Of a stretch of DNA of 64,000 bases, positions 25,438 through 33,223 are shown one piece after another. Source of the DNA: JALZMG01 sp963739975 (GTDB lineage: Bacteria > Actinomycetota > Acidimicrobiia > Acidimicrobiales > Ilumatobacteraceae); the NCBI GenBank assembly GCA_963739975.1, contig CAVUCK010000003.1:1-64000 (forward strand). Direction: 5' to 3'. The position numbers and the translations under genes were made by a program. The notes below the pieces were generated by a model that was not told where the DNA came from, searched no databases, and was given only the letters and a program-made list of their open reading frames with translations. The first letter of the stretch is position 1. Each line of letters starts with the position of its first letter.

Positions 25438-26304
25438 TCAGAGGTTGGTCTCGTCGGCGGGGACATCGGGAAGGGCGGGGGCTCCCGCTCCGTCAGCGGC
25501 GCCGCCGGTGTCGAGCGCGCCGAGCCCGACGGTGTACGAGACCATCGACAACGAGCCCATGGCGTACCCGTCGACCAGCACGCTGGCCGTGTCACCGGCG
25601 GCGGCCGCCAACCCGGCCACGTACAGCAGCGGCAGGAAGTGGTCCGGCGTCGGAACGGCCAGGTCGACGTCTCGGTGCTCCTGCAAGCGCAGGATGTCGC
25701 CCGGGGCACCGGTCATCAGATCGGCCGCCGCGCCGTCGAAGCGCCGGGCCCAGTCGAAGCCCGCATCGGGCTGCTTCCAGTCGATCATCCCGAGGTGGTG
25801 GACGACGTTGCCGCTCCCGACCACCAGCACGCCGCGTTCGCGCAGCGGGGCCAGGGCGGCGCCGAGCTCGAGGTGGTACTCGAACGGCTTGGCGGCGTTG
25901 ATCGCCAGTTGCACCACTGGGATGTCGGCGGCGGGGAAGGCGTGCACCAGAACGGACCACGTCCCGTGGTCGATCCCCCAGCTGTCGTGGTCCAGCCCGA
26001 TCCAGGTCGGCTCGACCACCTCGGCCACCTCCGCGGCGACCTCCGGGGAACCCGGCGCCGGGTATTCCATGGCGAAGAGCTCGTCCGGGAAACCGTAGAA
26101 GTCGTGGATCGTCCGCGGCCGCGCCATCGCCGTGACGGCCGAGGCGTTGATGTACCAGTGCGCCGACACCACCAGGATCGCCCGGGGACGTGGCACCGAC
26201 GCCCCGAACGAGCTCCACGCCGCGGTGTAGCGGTTGTGGTCGAGCGCGTTCATCGGCGTGCCGTGTCCGAAGAACACCGCCGGCATGACGTCCGTGGTAG
26301 CCAC
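25438..26304 (-). CDS. Extradiol dioxygenase, DODA (YgiD) family
   Basis: 288 residues, full family length. Conserved His motifs: VFFGHGTPMNAL, VVSAHWYINASAVTAM, DHDSWGIDHGTWSVLVHAFP, VLVVGSGNVVHHLG, and the C-terminal His in TPDHFLPLLYVAGL. LigB-fold Zn/Fe enzymes of this group open the catechol ring of DOPA-like substrates. The last ~30 residues are a low-complexity Ala/Asp tail. GTG 26304 is the start; a weak GAAGCT box lies 6 nt upstream. It is divergent from an LLM oxidoreductase. Confidence 0.85.
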   Translation of the reverse strand: MATTDVMPAVFFGHGTPMNALDHNRYTAAWSSFGASVPRPRAILVVSAHWYINASAVTAMARPRTIHDFYGFPDELFAMEYPAPGSPEVAAEVAEVVEPTWIGLDHDSWGIDHGTWSVLVHAFPAADIPVVQLAINAAKPFEYHLELGAALAPLRERGVLVVGSGNVVHHLGMIDWKQPDAGFDWARRFDGAAADLMTGAPGDILRLQEHRDVDLAVPTPDHFLPLLYVAGLAAAAGDTASVLVDGYAMGSLSMVSYTVGLGALDTGGAADGAGAPALPDVPADETNL

Positions 26305-26363
26305 GGTCCGAGCTTCGCGCCCCGACGAACCGGTCCGATAGCGGGCGCTCGGCCGGTCGCCTC

Positions 26364-26369
26364 CACAAT
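26364..26369 (+). promoter_or_regulatory. -10 box of LLM gene (leaderless)
   Basis: CACAAT with 6 nt to GTG 26376. Confidence 0.4.
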
Positions 26370-26375
26370 CGGCCG

Positions 26376-27248
26376 GTGGAGCTGTTCGCCAACCTCACCT
26401 CGGCCGGCCCGGATCCCGCCGGGTTCGCCCGCGACTGCGAGGAGGCCGGCTTCGACGGCGTCACCTGCTCGGACCACCTCTGGTTGCGCAGCGCCTTCCC
26501 GCACCTGTGGGTCAGCCTGGCGGTGATGGCGGCAGCGACGGAGCGGGTCACGGTGGCGCCGTCGTTCGCCAACAACCTGTTCCGCTCGCCGGTCGAGTTC
26601 GTCCAAGCCAGCCTGACCATGGACCGCGTCTCGGCCGGCCGGTTCGAGGCCGGCCTCGGCGCCGGCTGGACCGAGGGCGAGCTGCTGGCGACCGGCCGCG
26701 CGTACCCGGACGGTCGAACGCGGGCCCGCCAGTATCGGGAGGCGCTGCTGATCGTGCGTCAGCTGCTGGAGACCGGCGCCTGCTCGTTCGAGGGCGAGCA
26801 CTACTCGATGGCCGTGCCGCCGGTCTTCGAGGTGCTCGCCGACCCGCCGCCGCTCGTGGCGTCGGTCGGCAGCCCGTGGACGATGCGCAACATCACCCCG
26901 CTGGTCGACCGGGTCGAGCTGAAGTTCGGCCGCACGACGCGTGGCGGCGCACTGGACCTGGTCGCGCTGGCCAGCGTGACGCGTGACGAGCTGGCGTCGA
27001 TGGTCGCCGTCGTGCGGGAGGTCGCCCCCGACATCCCCATCGGGCTGTTCACGCTGGTGGGTGCCGGCGATCAGGCCGCCATCGGTGGCCTCGCCGAGAC
27101 GCTCGGCGACAACCTCTGCGGCTCGTTCGTCGGCGAGCCGCAGCGGGTGCTCGACAACCTGCGGTCACTGGAAGACCTCGGCATCGACCGGGTCCAGATC
27201 ACCGAGCTCGTCCTCGGCTCCACCGGCCGTTTGGCCACCGCCATTTGA
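26376..27248 (+). CDS. LLM-class F420-dependent oxidoreductase
   Basis: 290 residues. MELFANLTSAGPDPAGFARDCEEAGFDGVTCSDHLW opens a luciferase-like barrel; RVTVAPSFANNLFRSPVEF and GRFEAGLGAGWTEGEL are cofactor-binding segments. The C-terminus ends VQITELVLGSTGRLATAI without extension. The reaction is unknown; F420 is more likely than FMN given the actinobacterial context. Leaderless GTG start. Confidence 0.85.
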   Translation: MELFANLTSAGPDPAGFARDCEEAGFDGVTCSDHLWLRSAFPHLWVSLAVMAAATERVTVAPSFANNLFRSPVEFVQASLTMDRVSAGRFEAGLGAGWTEGELLATGRAYPDGRTRARQYREALLIVRQLLETGACSFEGEHYSMAVPPVFEVLADPPPLVASVGSPWTMRNITPLVDRVELKFGRTTRGGALDLVALASVTRDELASMVAVVREVAPDIPIGLFTLVGAGDQAAIGGLAETLGDNLCGSFVGEPQRVLDNLRSLEDLGIDRVQITELVLGSTGRLATAI

Positions 27249-27250
27249 TG

Positions 27251-27340
27251 GCTCGCTTCGCTCGCTGGGTCGGGCAAGGCCGACCTGACCATTCACGCTC
27301 GCTGCGGTCGGGGCCAAAGCGTCGGGAGATTGAAGCGAGC
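27251..27340. terminator. Convergent-gene palindrome (GCTCGCTTC family)
   Basis: GCTCGCTTC (27251-27259) pairs with GAAGCGAGC (27332-27340) between two convergent genes. Internal sequence (CTGCGGTCGGGG...AAGCGTC) is shared with the region at 39477-39526, which has the same setting. Confidence 0.5.
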
Positions 27341-27352
27341 GATGGTGAGCGG

Positions 27353-28693
27353 TCAGCCGACCATCTCTTTGGCGATGTGGTACCAGAAGTCGGTCGACAG
27401 GCCGAGGGACTCGACGTCGATGCGCTCGTCGTTGCCGTGGAACCGGCTGCCGAACTGCTCCAGCGTCACACTCGGCGAGAACAGCGCTGCGCCGTACGCC
27501 ACGGAACCCTTCTCACGGTAGAAGCGGGAGTCCGTCCCGCCCGTGATCAGCCCCGGCACGAGCTCGGCTCCCGGGTAGGCGACCTGGGTCCGGGTGCGCA
27601 AGGCCTCCCACAGCGGGTTGTCGACGGGGGAGCGGGTCGGCTCGTGGGCCTGCAGCGTGCTGATCTCGACCCGGTCGGCCAGGTCGCCGAGCGCCTCGGC
27701 GAGGTAACGGTCGACGACCTCCTGGGTGTCGCCCGGCACCGTGCGCATGTCGACGTCGATGTCGATGACGTCGGGAATGGTGTTGGTCTTCTGCCCGCCG
27801 TGGATCACGTTCGGCGAGATCGTGGTGTGCGAGCAGGCGTGCGCCACGCGGGCGTAGGCGGGCGGCAGCGACGCGATGGCGCCGTCGATGGACTCCGGAT
27901 CGGACAGCGCGGCGCGCAGCTCGTCGGGCAGGTCGAGCGCGCCGAGCCGGGCCTGCCACAGGTCGTCAAGGTTCGGCGTCGGGCGATAGGCGACGAGCCG
28001 CCGCACGACCTCGGCGGCGGTGATCAGGGCGTTGTCCGCGCCGTACGGCATGGAGCCGTGGCCTGGCGTGCCGGCGATCCGCAGCCGCCGCCACGAGATG
28101 CCCTTCTCGGCGATGTTGAACGTGACCCGCCGCCGCCCGTCGTGGCCGACGTTGGACCAGCCGCCGCTCTCGGTCAGCACGTACTGGGCGCCGACGGCAT
28201 CCCAGTGGTTGTCGATCATGTACTCGGCGCCCCAGTGTCCGCCGGCCTCCTCGTCGGCGACGCCGAAGTAGATCAGCGTCCCCTTGGGCGTGAAGCCCTC
28301 GGTGGCCAGCTGGCGGAAGGCGACCGCCATCGACGATGTGATGTTGAGCATGTCGATCGCTCCGCGGCCCCAGACCTCGCCGTCGATCACGTCACCGCCG
28401 AACGGGTCGTTGGACCAGCCGTCGGGGTTGACCGGCACGACGTCGGTGTGGCCCATCAGGCAGAGCGCCGGAGCATCGGGGTCCGACCCCTCGATGCGGG
28501 CAACGACCGACGTCCGTCCGGGGAGGCTGTCGAAGCGCTGGACGTCGAGCCCCGCACCCTCGAGGTAGCGCTGGAGGAGATCGGCGTTGCGGACCTCCTC
28601 ACCCGATTCGGGGGTGCCGTCGTTGACGCAGGCGTTGCGGATCAGCTCCTGCAGCAGCTCGGTGGTCGGTCCGGTCAGCGCTTCGGTGCTCAT
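27353..28693 (-). CDS. M20-family metallopeptidase/deacylase
   Basis: 446 residues. CLMGHTDVVPVNPDGW (first Zn ligand), DGEVWGRGAIDMLN (bridging Asp), GVADEEAGGHWGAEYM (catalytic Glu pair) and a late SRFHGNDERIDVESL His form the M20 metal site. GSMPYGADNALITAAEVV is the dimerisation insert. Resembles ArgE/DapE/ACY1-like acylpeptide or N-acyl-amino-acid hydrolases. ATG 28693 overlaps the TGA of a 37-codon mini-ORF (ATGA), itself preceded by another. Confidence 0.88.
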   Translation of the reverse strand: MSTEALTGPTTELLQELIRNACVNDGTPESGEEVRNADLLQRYLEGAGLDVQRFDSLPGRTSVVARIEGSDPDAPALCLMGHTDVVPVNPDGWSNDPFGGDVIDGEVWGRGAIDMLNITSSMAVAFRQLATEGFTPKGTLIYFGVADEEAGGHWGAEYMIDNHWDAVGAQYVLTESGGWSNVGHDGRRRVTFNIAEKGISWRRLRIAGTPGHGSMPYGADNALITAAEVVRRLVAYRPTPNLDDLWQARLGALDLPDELRAALSDPESIDGAIASLPPAYARVAHACSHTTISPNVIHGGQKTNTIPDVIDIDVDMRTVPGDTQEVVDRYLAEALGDLADRVEISTLQAHEPTRSPVDNPLWEALRTRTQVAYPGAELVPGLITGGTDSRFYREKGSVAYGAALFSPSVTLEQFGSRFHGNDERIDVESLGLSTDFWYHIAKEMVG

Positions 28694-28803
28694 GTAAGGA
28701 CCTCGCCGTGAGAGGTGACGCCAAACAAGCGCACAGCAGGTGCTCGGCCATGAGCGAGAAGACCGTGTCGATGATTCGCTCGCTCGAAGACTCTCTCGCT
28801 CAT
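28690..28803 (-). CDS. SERVFER mini-ORF copy b (37 aa)
   Basis: Begins MSERVFERANHRHGLLAHGR. Its ATG (28803-28801) overlaps the stop of mini-ORF copy c, and its TGA (28692-28690) overlaps the M20 peptidase ATG, both as ATGA. The peptide is closely similar, especially over its first 21 residues, to the mini-ORF between ybeY and corC at 37216, and the start-to-start distance is 110 bp in both. Translation is therefore probably coupled into the peptidase. Confidence 0.6.
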   Translation of the reverse strand: MSERVFERANHRHGLLAHGRAPAVRLFGVTSHGEVLT

Positions 28804-28907
28804 TGGTGCACCCTCGCGTCATTCGACGGATCACATGTAGAGCTGGTGCACCAATGAGCCGAAGACCGTGCCTGATGGTTCACTCGCTCGAAGACTCGCT
28901 CGCTCAC
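28800..28907 (-). CDS. SERVFER mini-ORF copy c (35 aa)
   Basis: Begins MSERVFERVNHQARSSAHW (GTG start) then diverges. GTG 28907 is 7 nt after TAGCGT (28915-28920), a -10-like box whose TAG is also the helicase stop codon. Its TGA overlaps the ATG of copy b. This gives a chain: leaderless mini-ORF, ATGA, mini-ORF, ATGA, peptidase. Confidence 0.55.
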   Translation of the reverse strand: MSERVFERVNHQARSSAHWCTSSTCDPSNDARVHQ

Positions 28908-28914
28908 TAGGTCG

Positions 28915-28920
28915 ACGCTA
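28915..28920 (-). promoter_or_regulatory. -10 box ahead of SERVFER copy c
   Basis: TAGCGT on the minus strand, 7 nt before GTG 28907; it overlaps the stop codon of the helicase gene. Confidence 0.4.
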
Positions 28921-31569
28921 CGTCGCTGGCGCGGTGAACGGTTCGAGCACGGCCAGGATGTCGTCGCCGTAGCGCTCGAGCTTGGCCGGGCCGATGCCGT
29001 CGCAGGCGATCAGCTGCGTGGGTGTCTGCGGCATGGCGGAAGCGATGCCGCGCAGGTGGCGATCGTTGACCACGACGTAGGCGGGCACGCCGTCGGCCCG
29101 GCACCGGCGGGAGCGCCACTCGCGCAGTGCCGCCTCCGCATCGGCGGCCAGGCCGGTCAGGGCCTCGACCGGTGCGGTCGGCGGCCGAGTCGTCGTCACC
29201 GACGACGATCTCCGGGCCGCCGGCGGGGGGACGTGCGCCGCCGTGCCGGCCAGTTCGGCCAGGAACACCGACGGCCGGGTGCGGTCGGCGAGGACCGTCA
29301 CGCGGTGCCGACCACGCGTGATCCCGACGTGTAGCACCCGCCGCTCCTCTTCGACGTCCTCAGCCAGCCGGTGGGGGAGGATGCCGTCGGTGGCGCCGAA
29401 CACGACGACGCGATCCCACTCCCGTCCCTTGACCCGGTGGATCGTCGACAGCGTCACGCCGGTGGGATCCGCCTCGCGCTGGAAGGCCCGCCGCAGCCAC
29501 CCCTCGAAGCCGCTCGGCTCCGGGTGCAGGTCGGCCACGCCGAGTAGCCCCTCGAGGTCGTCGAGGTGGCTGGAGCCCTGGCCGCCGCCGGTGCGGTCGA
29601 GCAGGTTCATCGCCGTGCCCAGCCCGACGTCGTCGCGGACCGTCTCCAACACCTCCCGCGTCGAACCGCGCCGTCCGGCGTCGACGACGACGGCGATGTC
29701 GTCGACGAGCCGCCCAACCTTGTGGGCCTCCTTGTCGGGGACCTGCTCGGCGATGCGGGCCAGCTGGTCCAGCGGCCAGGTCGCCCGTCGCGCCAGCCGA
29801 TCCGGGAACCACTGCGGGAGCCCGCGAGTCGGCCGGCGCAGGACCTCGACCAGATCGCCGGCAGCGGGCCGTCCACCGGCGGTGGCGATGCGCAGGTAGG
29901 CCAACGCAGCGCGCACACCGGTCCGCTCGAGGACCTCCGGCCGCAGCACCGACGACAATGGGATCCCGGCGTCGTGCAGGGCGACGTGCGGGGCGAGGAG
30001 CAACGAGTTGACCCGGGCGAGGACGGCGATCGACGCCGCCGTGACCGCCGGTTCCGCCAGCCAGGCGCGGACCTGATCGACGAGCGCCACCGCCGCGTCG
30101 TCGGCGCCGTGGTGCACGACGCGCAGCGCTCCTGGCGAGGCGTCGTTGCCCGGCCCGGCGTCGATGCGCTTCGGGACGCGCCGATGGTTGTAGCCGAGCA
30201 GCGTGCGGGCCCCGTCGACGACCTCGACCGGGCAGCGGTAGTTGACGGTCAGGGCGTGCTCACCGGCGCCGGGGAACAGGCTGGCGTAGTCGATGAGGAA
30301 GGCCGGGTCGGCACCGGCGTGGCCGTAGATGGTCTGGTCGTCGTCGCCGACGCCGAACACGTCGAGCCCGGGCAGCGCCAGCAGGCGCAGCAGGAGCACG
30401 TGGGCCGGCGTGAGGTCCTGGAACTCGTCGACCAGGAGGTGGCGGCACGAGCGTTGGATCGAGCGACGGAACGGGCCGTCACCGAGCAGGGCGACGACGG
30501 CGGCATAGATCTGGTCGTCGAAGTCGACGGCGCCGCGCTGGCCGAGCTGATGGCGGAACGCCGGGAACACCTCGGCCAGTCCCGGCACGTCGTCGCGGTC
30601 GGCCTCCACCTCCTCCGGATCGCGCAGCCCCAGCCGGATCGCCGACAGCCCCTCGACGTACGGGCCGATCGGATCGGTGTTGGCCCGCCTCGGCCGGCGA
30701 CCCGGGATCAGCGACTCGACGATCCGACGCACCTCGCGCTCCTCGACCAGTGTCGGCGCGGCGCCACGGTGCTCGGTCAGGACCCACAGGCCCAGCGAGT
30801 TGAGCGTGCGGACGCGCGGCCGGAAGTCCGCCGTGCGCGCCTCGAGCTCGAGCTGGGCCTGCTTGTTGTAGGCCACGGCGAGGACGGACGCCGTCTCGTA
30901 GCCGCGATCACGATGGAGGTGGCGGAGACGTTCCGTCAGCACACGGGTCTTGCCGGACCCGGCCGGGGCGATGACGCGGGCCGGCCCCTCGACGTGGCGC
31001 ACGGCGGCCAGCTGATCGGCCGCCAGCGCCGCGTCCGGCTCGACCGGGGCCGGCACCGGCTGGAGCGCGCCGAGGTCGACGGTCTCGGCGTGGACGACGA
31101 TGCCGCCGCCGAGCGCCGGCCACGGGCGCCGGGGCCCATCGTCGATCCACGCCGGGCGGCCATCCGGCAGGACCAGGTCAGCCGCGCCGCCGACCGTCGC
31201 GCCGTCGGCGAGGCGGGCGGCCTTGACCGCCCACCACCACACGGGCTCGATCCCGGCGCGGGCGTCGTAGTGGTTGGACCAGACGAGGAAGTGCAGGCGG
31301 TCGAACGTCGGCTCGGCGTTCGGCGCCAGCCGCCACGGTTCCACGTCGATCGATGGCGGGTCGCGGAACCGGGCCGGATCGACGACCAGTTCGACCACCA
31401 CGGGCTCCCGGCCCGACCACGCCGCGTGCAAGCGGGCGACCACGTCGGCCGGCTCGGCCAGGACGGCCTCGTCGACGACGACGATCGGCGCTTGCCGCCA
31501 CGGTGCTGGCGGCGCTTCGCCGCTGGTGACGACGCCGCGCCCGAGCTCGACGGGTCCGGGGGCGGTCAC
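28918..31569 (-). CDS. UvrD/Rep-family helicase with HRDC domain and N-terminal extension
   Basis: 883 residues. Walker A ARVIAPAGSGKTRVLTERL, DEFQDLTPAH (motif II), GVGDDDQTIYG (III), VNYRCPVEV (IV) and TLSTIHRVKGREWDRVVVFG (V/VI region) define an SF1A helicase. The last ~70 residues form an HRDC domain ending ACDGIGPAKLERYGDDILAVL, as in actinobacterial UvrD2. The first ~215 residues (for example FDRLHFLVWSNHYDARAG) are extra relative to UvrD2 and unrecognised. GTG 31569 overlaps the phosphatase stop (GTGA), so the two are co-transcribed. Likely 3'-5' unwinding in DNA repair. Confidence 0.88.
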   Translation of the reverse strand: MTAPGPVELGRGVVTSGEAPPAPWRQAPIVVVDEAVLAEPADVVARLHAAWSGREPVVVELVVDPARFRDPPSIDVEPWRLAPNAEPTFDRLHFLVWSNHYDARAGIEPVWWWAVKAARLADGATVGGAADLVLPDGRPAWIDDGPRRPWPALGGGIVVHAETVDLGALQPVPAPVEPDAALAADQLAAVRHVEGPARVIAPAGSGKTRVLTERLRHLHRDRGYETASVLAVAYNKQAQLELEARTADFRPRVRTLNSLGLWVLTEHRGAAPTLVEEREVRRIVESLIPGRRPRRANTDPIGPYVEGLSAIRLGLRDPEEVEADRDDVPGLAEVFPAFRHQLGQRGAVDFDDQIYAAVVALLGDGPFRRSIQRSCRHLLVDEFQDLTPAHVLLLRLLALPGLDVFGVGDDDQTIYGHAGADPAFLIDYASLFPGAGEHALTVNYRCPVEVVDGARTLLGYNHRRVPKRIDAGPGNDASPGALRVVHHGADDAAVALVDQVRAWLAEPAVTAASIAVLARVNSLLLAPHVALHDAGIPLSSVLRPEVLERTGVRAALAYLRIATAGGRPAAGDLVEVLRRPTRGLPQWFPDRLARRATWPLDQLARIAEQVPDKEAHKVGRLVDDIAVVVDAGRRGSTREVLETVRDDVGLGTAMNLLDRTGGGQGSSHLDDLEGLLGVADLHPEPSGFEGWLRRAFQREADPTGVTLSTIHRVKGREWDRVVVFGATDGILPHRLAEDVEEERRVLHVGITRGRHRVTVLADRTRPSVFLAELAGTAAHVPPPAARRSSSVTTTRPPTAPVEALTGLAADAEAALREWRSRRCRADGVPAYVVVNDRHLRGIASAMPQTPTQLIACDGIGPAKLERYGDDILAVLEPFTAPAT

Positions 31570-32174
31570 CGGTTGCCGGCCGTCACGTCGCGAAGTCGAT
31601 CGGCGAGGTCGTCGACCAGGTCGACGACCTCGCGGGCGCAGGCCGTGAAGGCCTCGACCTCGCCGCCGCCGGGGTCGACGACCTCCTCCCACGGCGCCAA
31701 CTCGGCCTCGGCGAGGTGCAGGCGATCGACGCGCTCGGCGAGGGACGCGTCATCGTGGTCGAGCTCGCGCACCAGGCGCCGGAGCGTTGCGGTCTTCGCC
31801 GCCGCCGCCGGATGCTCGCGTCGGACCCAGTTGACGTGCTCGGGAGCCAGGGCGATGACGAGCGTGGCATCATCGAGGTCGCCGGGCTGCACCTGGCGGC
31901 TGCGGTGTTTCGGGGTGGGGAGCCCGACGAACTCGAACCCGGCGCGCGTCCGCCAGCTCATCGGCAGACCGTCGATGGACATCGTCCCGGCCGTCACGAC
32001 CTCGACGTCCGGTAGATGGTTGCGCAGCACCGCACCGGCGATCACCGAGCGCGTCGCGTTCCCCGTGCACAGCACGAGGATCGAGTCTTGTGGCGAACGC
32101 CCCCTCCGGTCGTCGATCGTTCGCTCGCCTGCCTTCGCTGCTGGTGCGGGCCTTCGCCGTGAACGCTCGCTCAC
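31566..32174 (-). CDS. Low-molecular-weight protein tyrosine phosphatase family
   Basis: 202 residues. P-loop CTGNATRS has Cys36 and Arg42 (Cx5R), with the general-acid Asp in VDPGGGEVEAF near the C-terminus. The first ~30 residues (MSERSRRRPAP...) are an Arg/Pro-rich extension not found in the family, but GTG 32174 is supported by TAGAAC 7 nt upstream and no in-frame start exists closer to the domain. Dephosphorylates phosphotyrosine proteins or acts as an arsenate-reductase relative. Shares an overlapping bidirectional promoter with the small membrane gene. Confidence 0.8.
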   Translation of the reverse strand: MSERSRRRPAPAAKAGERTIDDRRGRSPQDSILVLCTGNATRSVIAGAVLRNHLPDVEVVTAGTMSIDGLPMSWRTRAGFEFVGLPTPKHRSRQVQPGDLDDATLVIALAPEHVNWVRREHPAAAAKTATLRRLVRELDHDDASLAERVDRLHLAEAELAPWEEVVDPGGGEVEAFTACAREVVDLVDDLADRLRDVTAGNR

Positions 32175-32181
32175 ACTGTTC

Positions 32182-32191
32182 GTTCTACAGT
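32182..32191. promoter_or_regulatory. Bidirectional promoter sharing one TA step
   Basis: GTTCTACAGT contains TACAGT on plus (32186-32191, 6 nt to GTG 32198) and TAGAAC on minus (32187-32182, 7 nt to GTG 32174). The two -10 boxes share the central TA; the starts are 24 bp apart. Confidence 0.55.
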
Positions 32192-32197
32192 GCGGCC

Positions 32198-32386
32198 GTG
32201 CTGCGGTCCTTGCTCGCCGGCGCCGGTGCGACCGACGCGGACGAGGGCGGCAACAACCTGCTCCTGATCATCATCCTGATCGCCCTTGCCGTGGTGGTCG
32301 TCGTCGTCGTGGCCTACTTCGTGCGCCGCCAGCGGGCCGGGGTCGTCCGGCGGGAGGTCACGAGCGCCCCTCCACCGGACAGCTGA
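32198..32386 (+). CDS. Small single-span membrane protein
   Basis: 62 residues: short acidic N-terminus, one membrane segment LLLIIILIALAVVVVVVVAYF, then basic RRQRAGVVRREV, so the C-terminus is probably cytoplasmic. No family recognised. Leaderless GTG. The stop at 32386 is followed 1 nt later by the enoyl-CoA hydratase GTG. Confidence 0.6.
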   Translation: MLRSLLAGAGATDADEGGNNLLLIIILIALAVVVVVVVAYFVRRQRAGVVRREVTSAPPPDS

Positions 32387-32387
32387 C

Positions 32388-33182
32388 GTGGCGGACCCGT
32401 ACGCCCCGTTCGGCGAGCTGGTCCTCGACCGCCCCGCCGACGGAGTGCTGCGCATCACGCTCGACGGGCCAGGGCTCAACGCCGTCGGACCGGCGGCCCA
32501 CCGGGAGCTGGCCGACATCTGGCGGGTGCTCGACCGCGACCCCACCGTGCGGGCGGCAGTGCTGCAGGGCGCCGGCAAGGGGTTCTCGGCCGGCGGCAGC
32601 TTCGAGCTGATCGACGAGCTGGTCGACGACCACGCCCGGCGGGTCGAGGTCGCCCGGGAGGCGCGGGAACTCGTCGTCAACCTCGTCGAGTGCGGCACGC
32701 CGATCGTCTCGGCGATGCACGGGCCGGCCGTTGGTGCCGGGTTGGTCGCCGGGCTCCTCGCCGACGTGTCGGTCGTCGGCCGCACGACGCGGATCATCGA
32801 CGGGCACACCCGCCTCGGGGTCGCCGCCGGCGATCATGCGGCGATCTGCTGGCCGCTGCTCTGCGGCATGGCCAAGGCGAAGTACTACCTGCTGACGTGC
32901 GACACGCTGACCGGCGAGGAGGCCGAGCGGATCGGCCTGGTGTCCCTGTGCGTCGACGACGCCGAGGTGCAGGAGCGGGCGCTGGCGGTGGCGGTGCAGC
33001 TGGCGGCCGGCGCGCCGGCGGCGATCCGCTGGACGAAGCAGACGCTGAACCACTGGTACCGCGCCCAGTCCGGCGCCTTCGACGCCAGCCTGGCCTACGA
33101 GTTCCTCGGCTTCGCCGGGCCCGACGTCCAGGAGGGCCTGGCCAGCCACCGGGAGCGTCGGCCCCCACGCTTCGGCGGTTGA
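32388..33182 (+). CDS. Enoyl-CoA hydratase/isomerase family protein
   Basis: 264 residues. VLQGAGKGFSAGGSFELIDEL is the first oxyanion-hole loop and VSAMHGPAVGAGLVAGLLADVSVV the second, as in crotonases. The catalytic Glu positions of true hydratases are not evident: GLVAGLLADVSVVG lacks the usual Glu. An isomerase, hydrolase or lyase activity is therefore as likely as hydration. C-terminus PDVQEGLASHRERRPPRF is family-typical. Confidence 0.8.
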   Translation: MADPYAPFGELVLDRPADGVLRITLDGPGLNAVGPAAHRELADIWRVLDRDPTVRAAVLQGAGKGFSAGGSFELIDELVDDHARRVEVAREARELVVNLVECGTPIVSAMHGPAVGAGLVAGLLADVSVVGRTTRIIDGHTRLGVAAGDHAAICWPLLCGMAKAKYYLLTCDTLTGEEAERIGLVSLCVDDAEVQERALAVAVQLAAGAPAAIRWTKQTLNHWYRAQSGAFDASLAYEFLGFAGPDVQEGLASHRERRPPRFGG

Positions 33183-33211
33183 CGGGCTGATCGGGCCCGG
33201 CCGAACGGCCA

Positions 33212-33217
33212 TACGAT
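33212..33217 (+). promoter_or_regulatory. -10 box of membrane protein gene (leaderless)
   Basis: TACGAT with 6 nt to GTG 33224. Confidence 0.5.
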
Positions 33218-33223
33218 CCTCCC

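Noticed and set aside
30100..30500. CRISPR arrays, rRNA genes or prophage structural genes anywhere in the window
   Set aside because: No direct-repeat arrays, no 16S/23S-like sequence and no capsid/terminase-like proteins were seen on reading both strands.
29566..32610. Long plus-strand reading frame of over 1000 codons opposite the helicase gene
   Set aside because: It is the antisense shadow of a high-GC coding region: no motif, Arg/Gly/Asp-rich composition, and the minus strand encodes a complete SF1 helicase.
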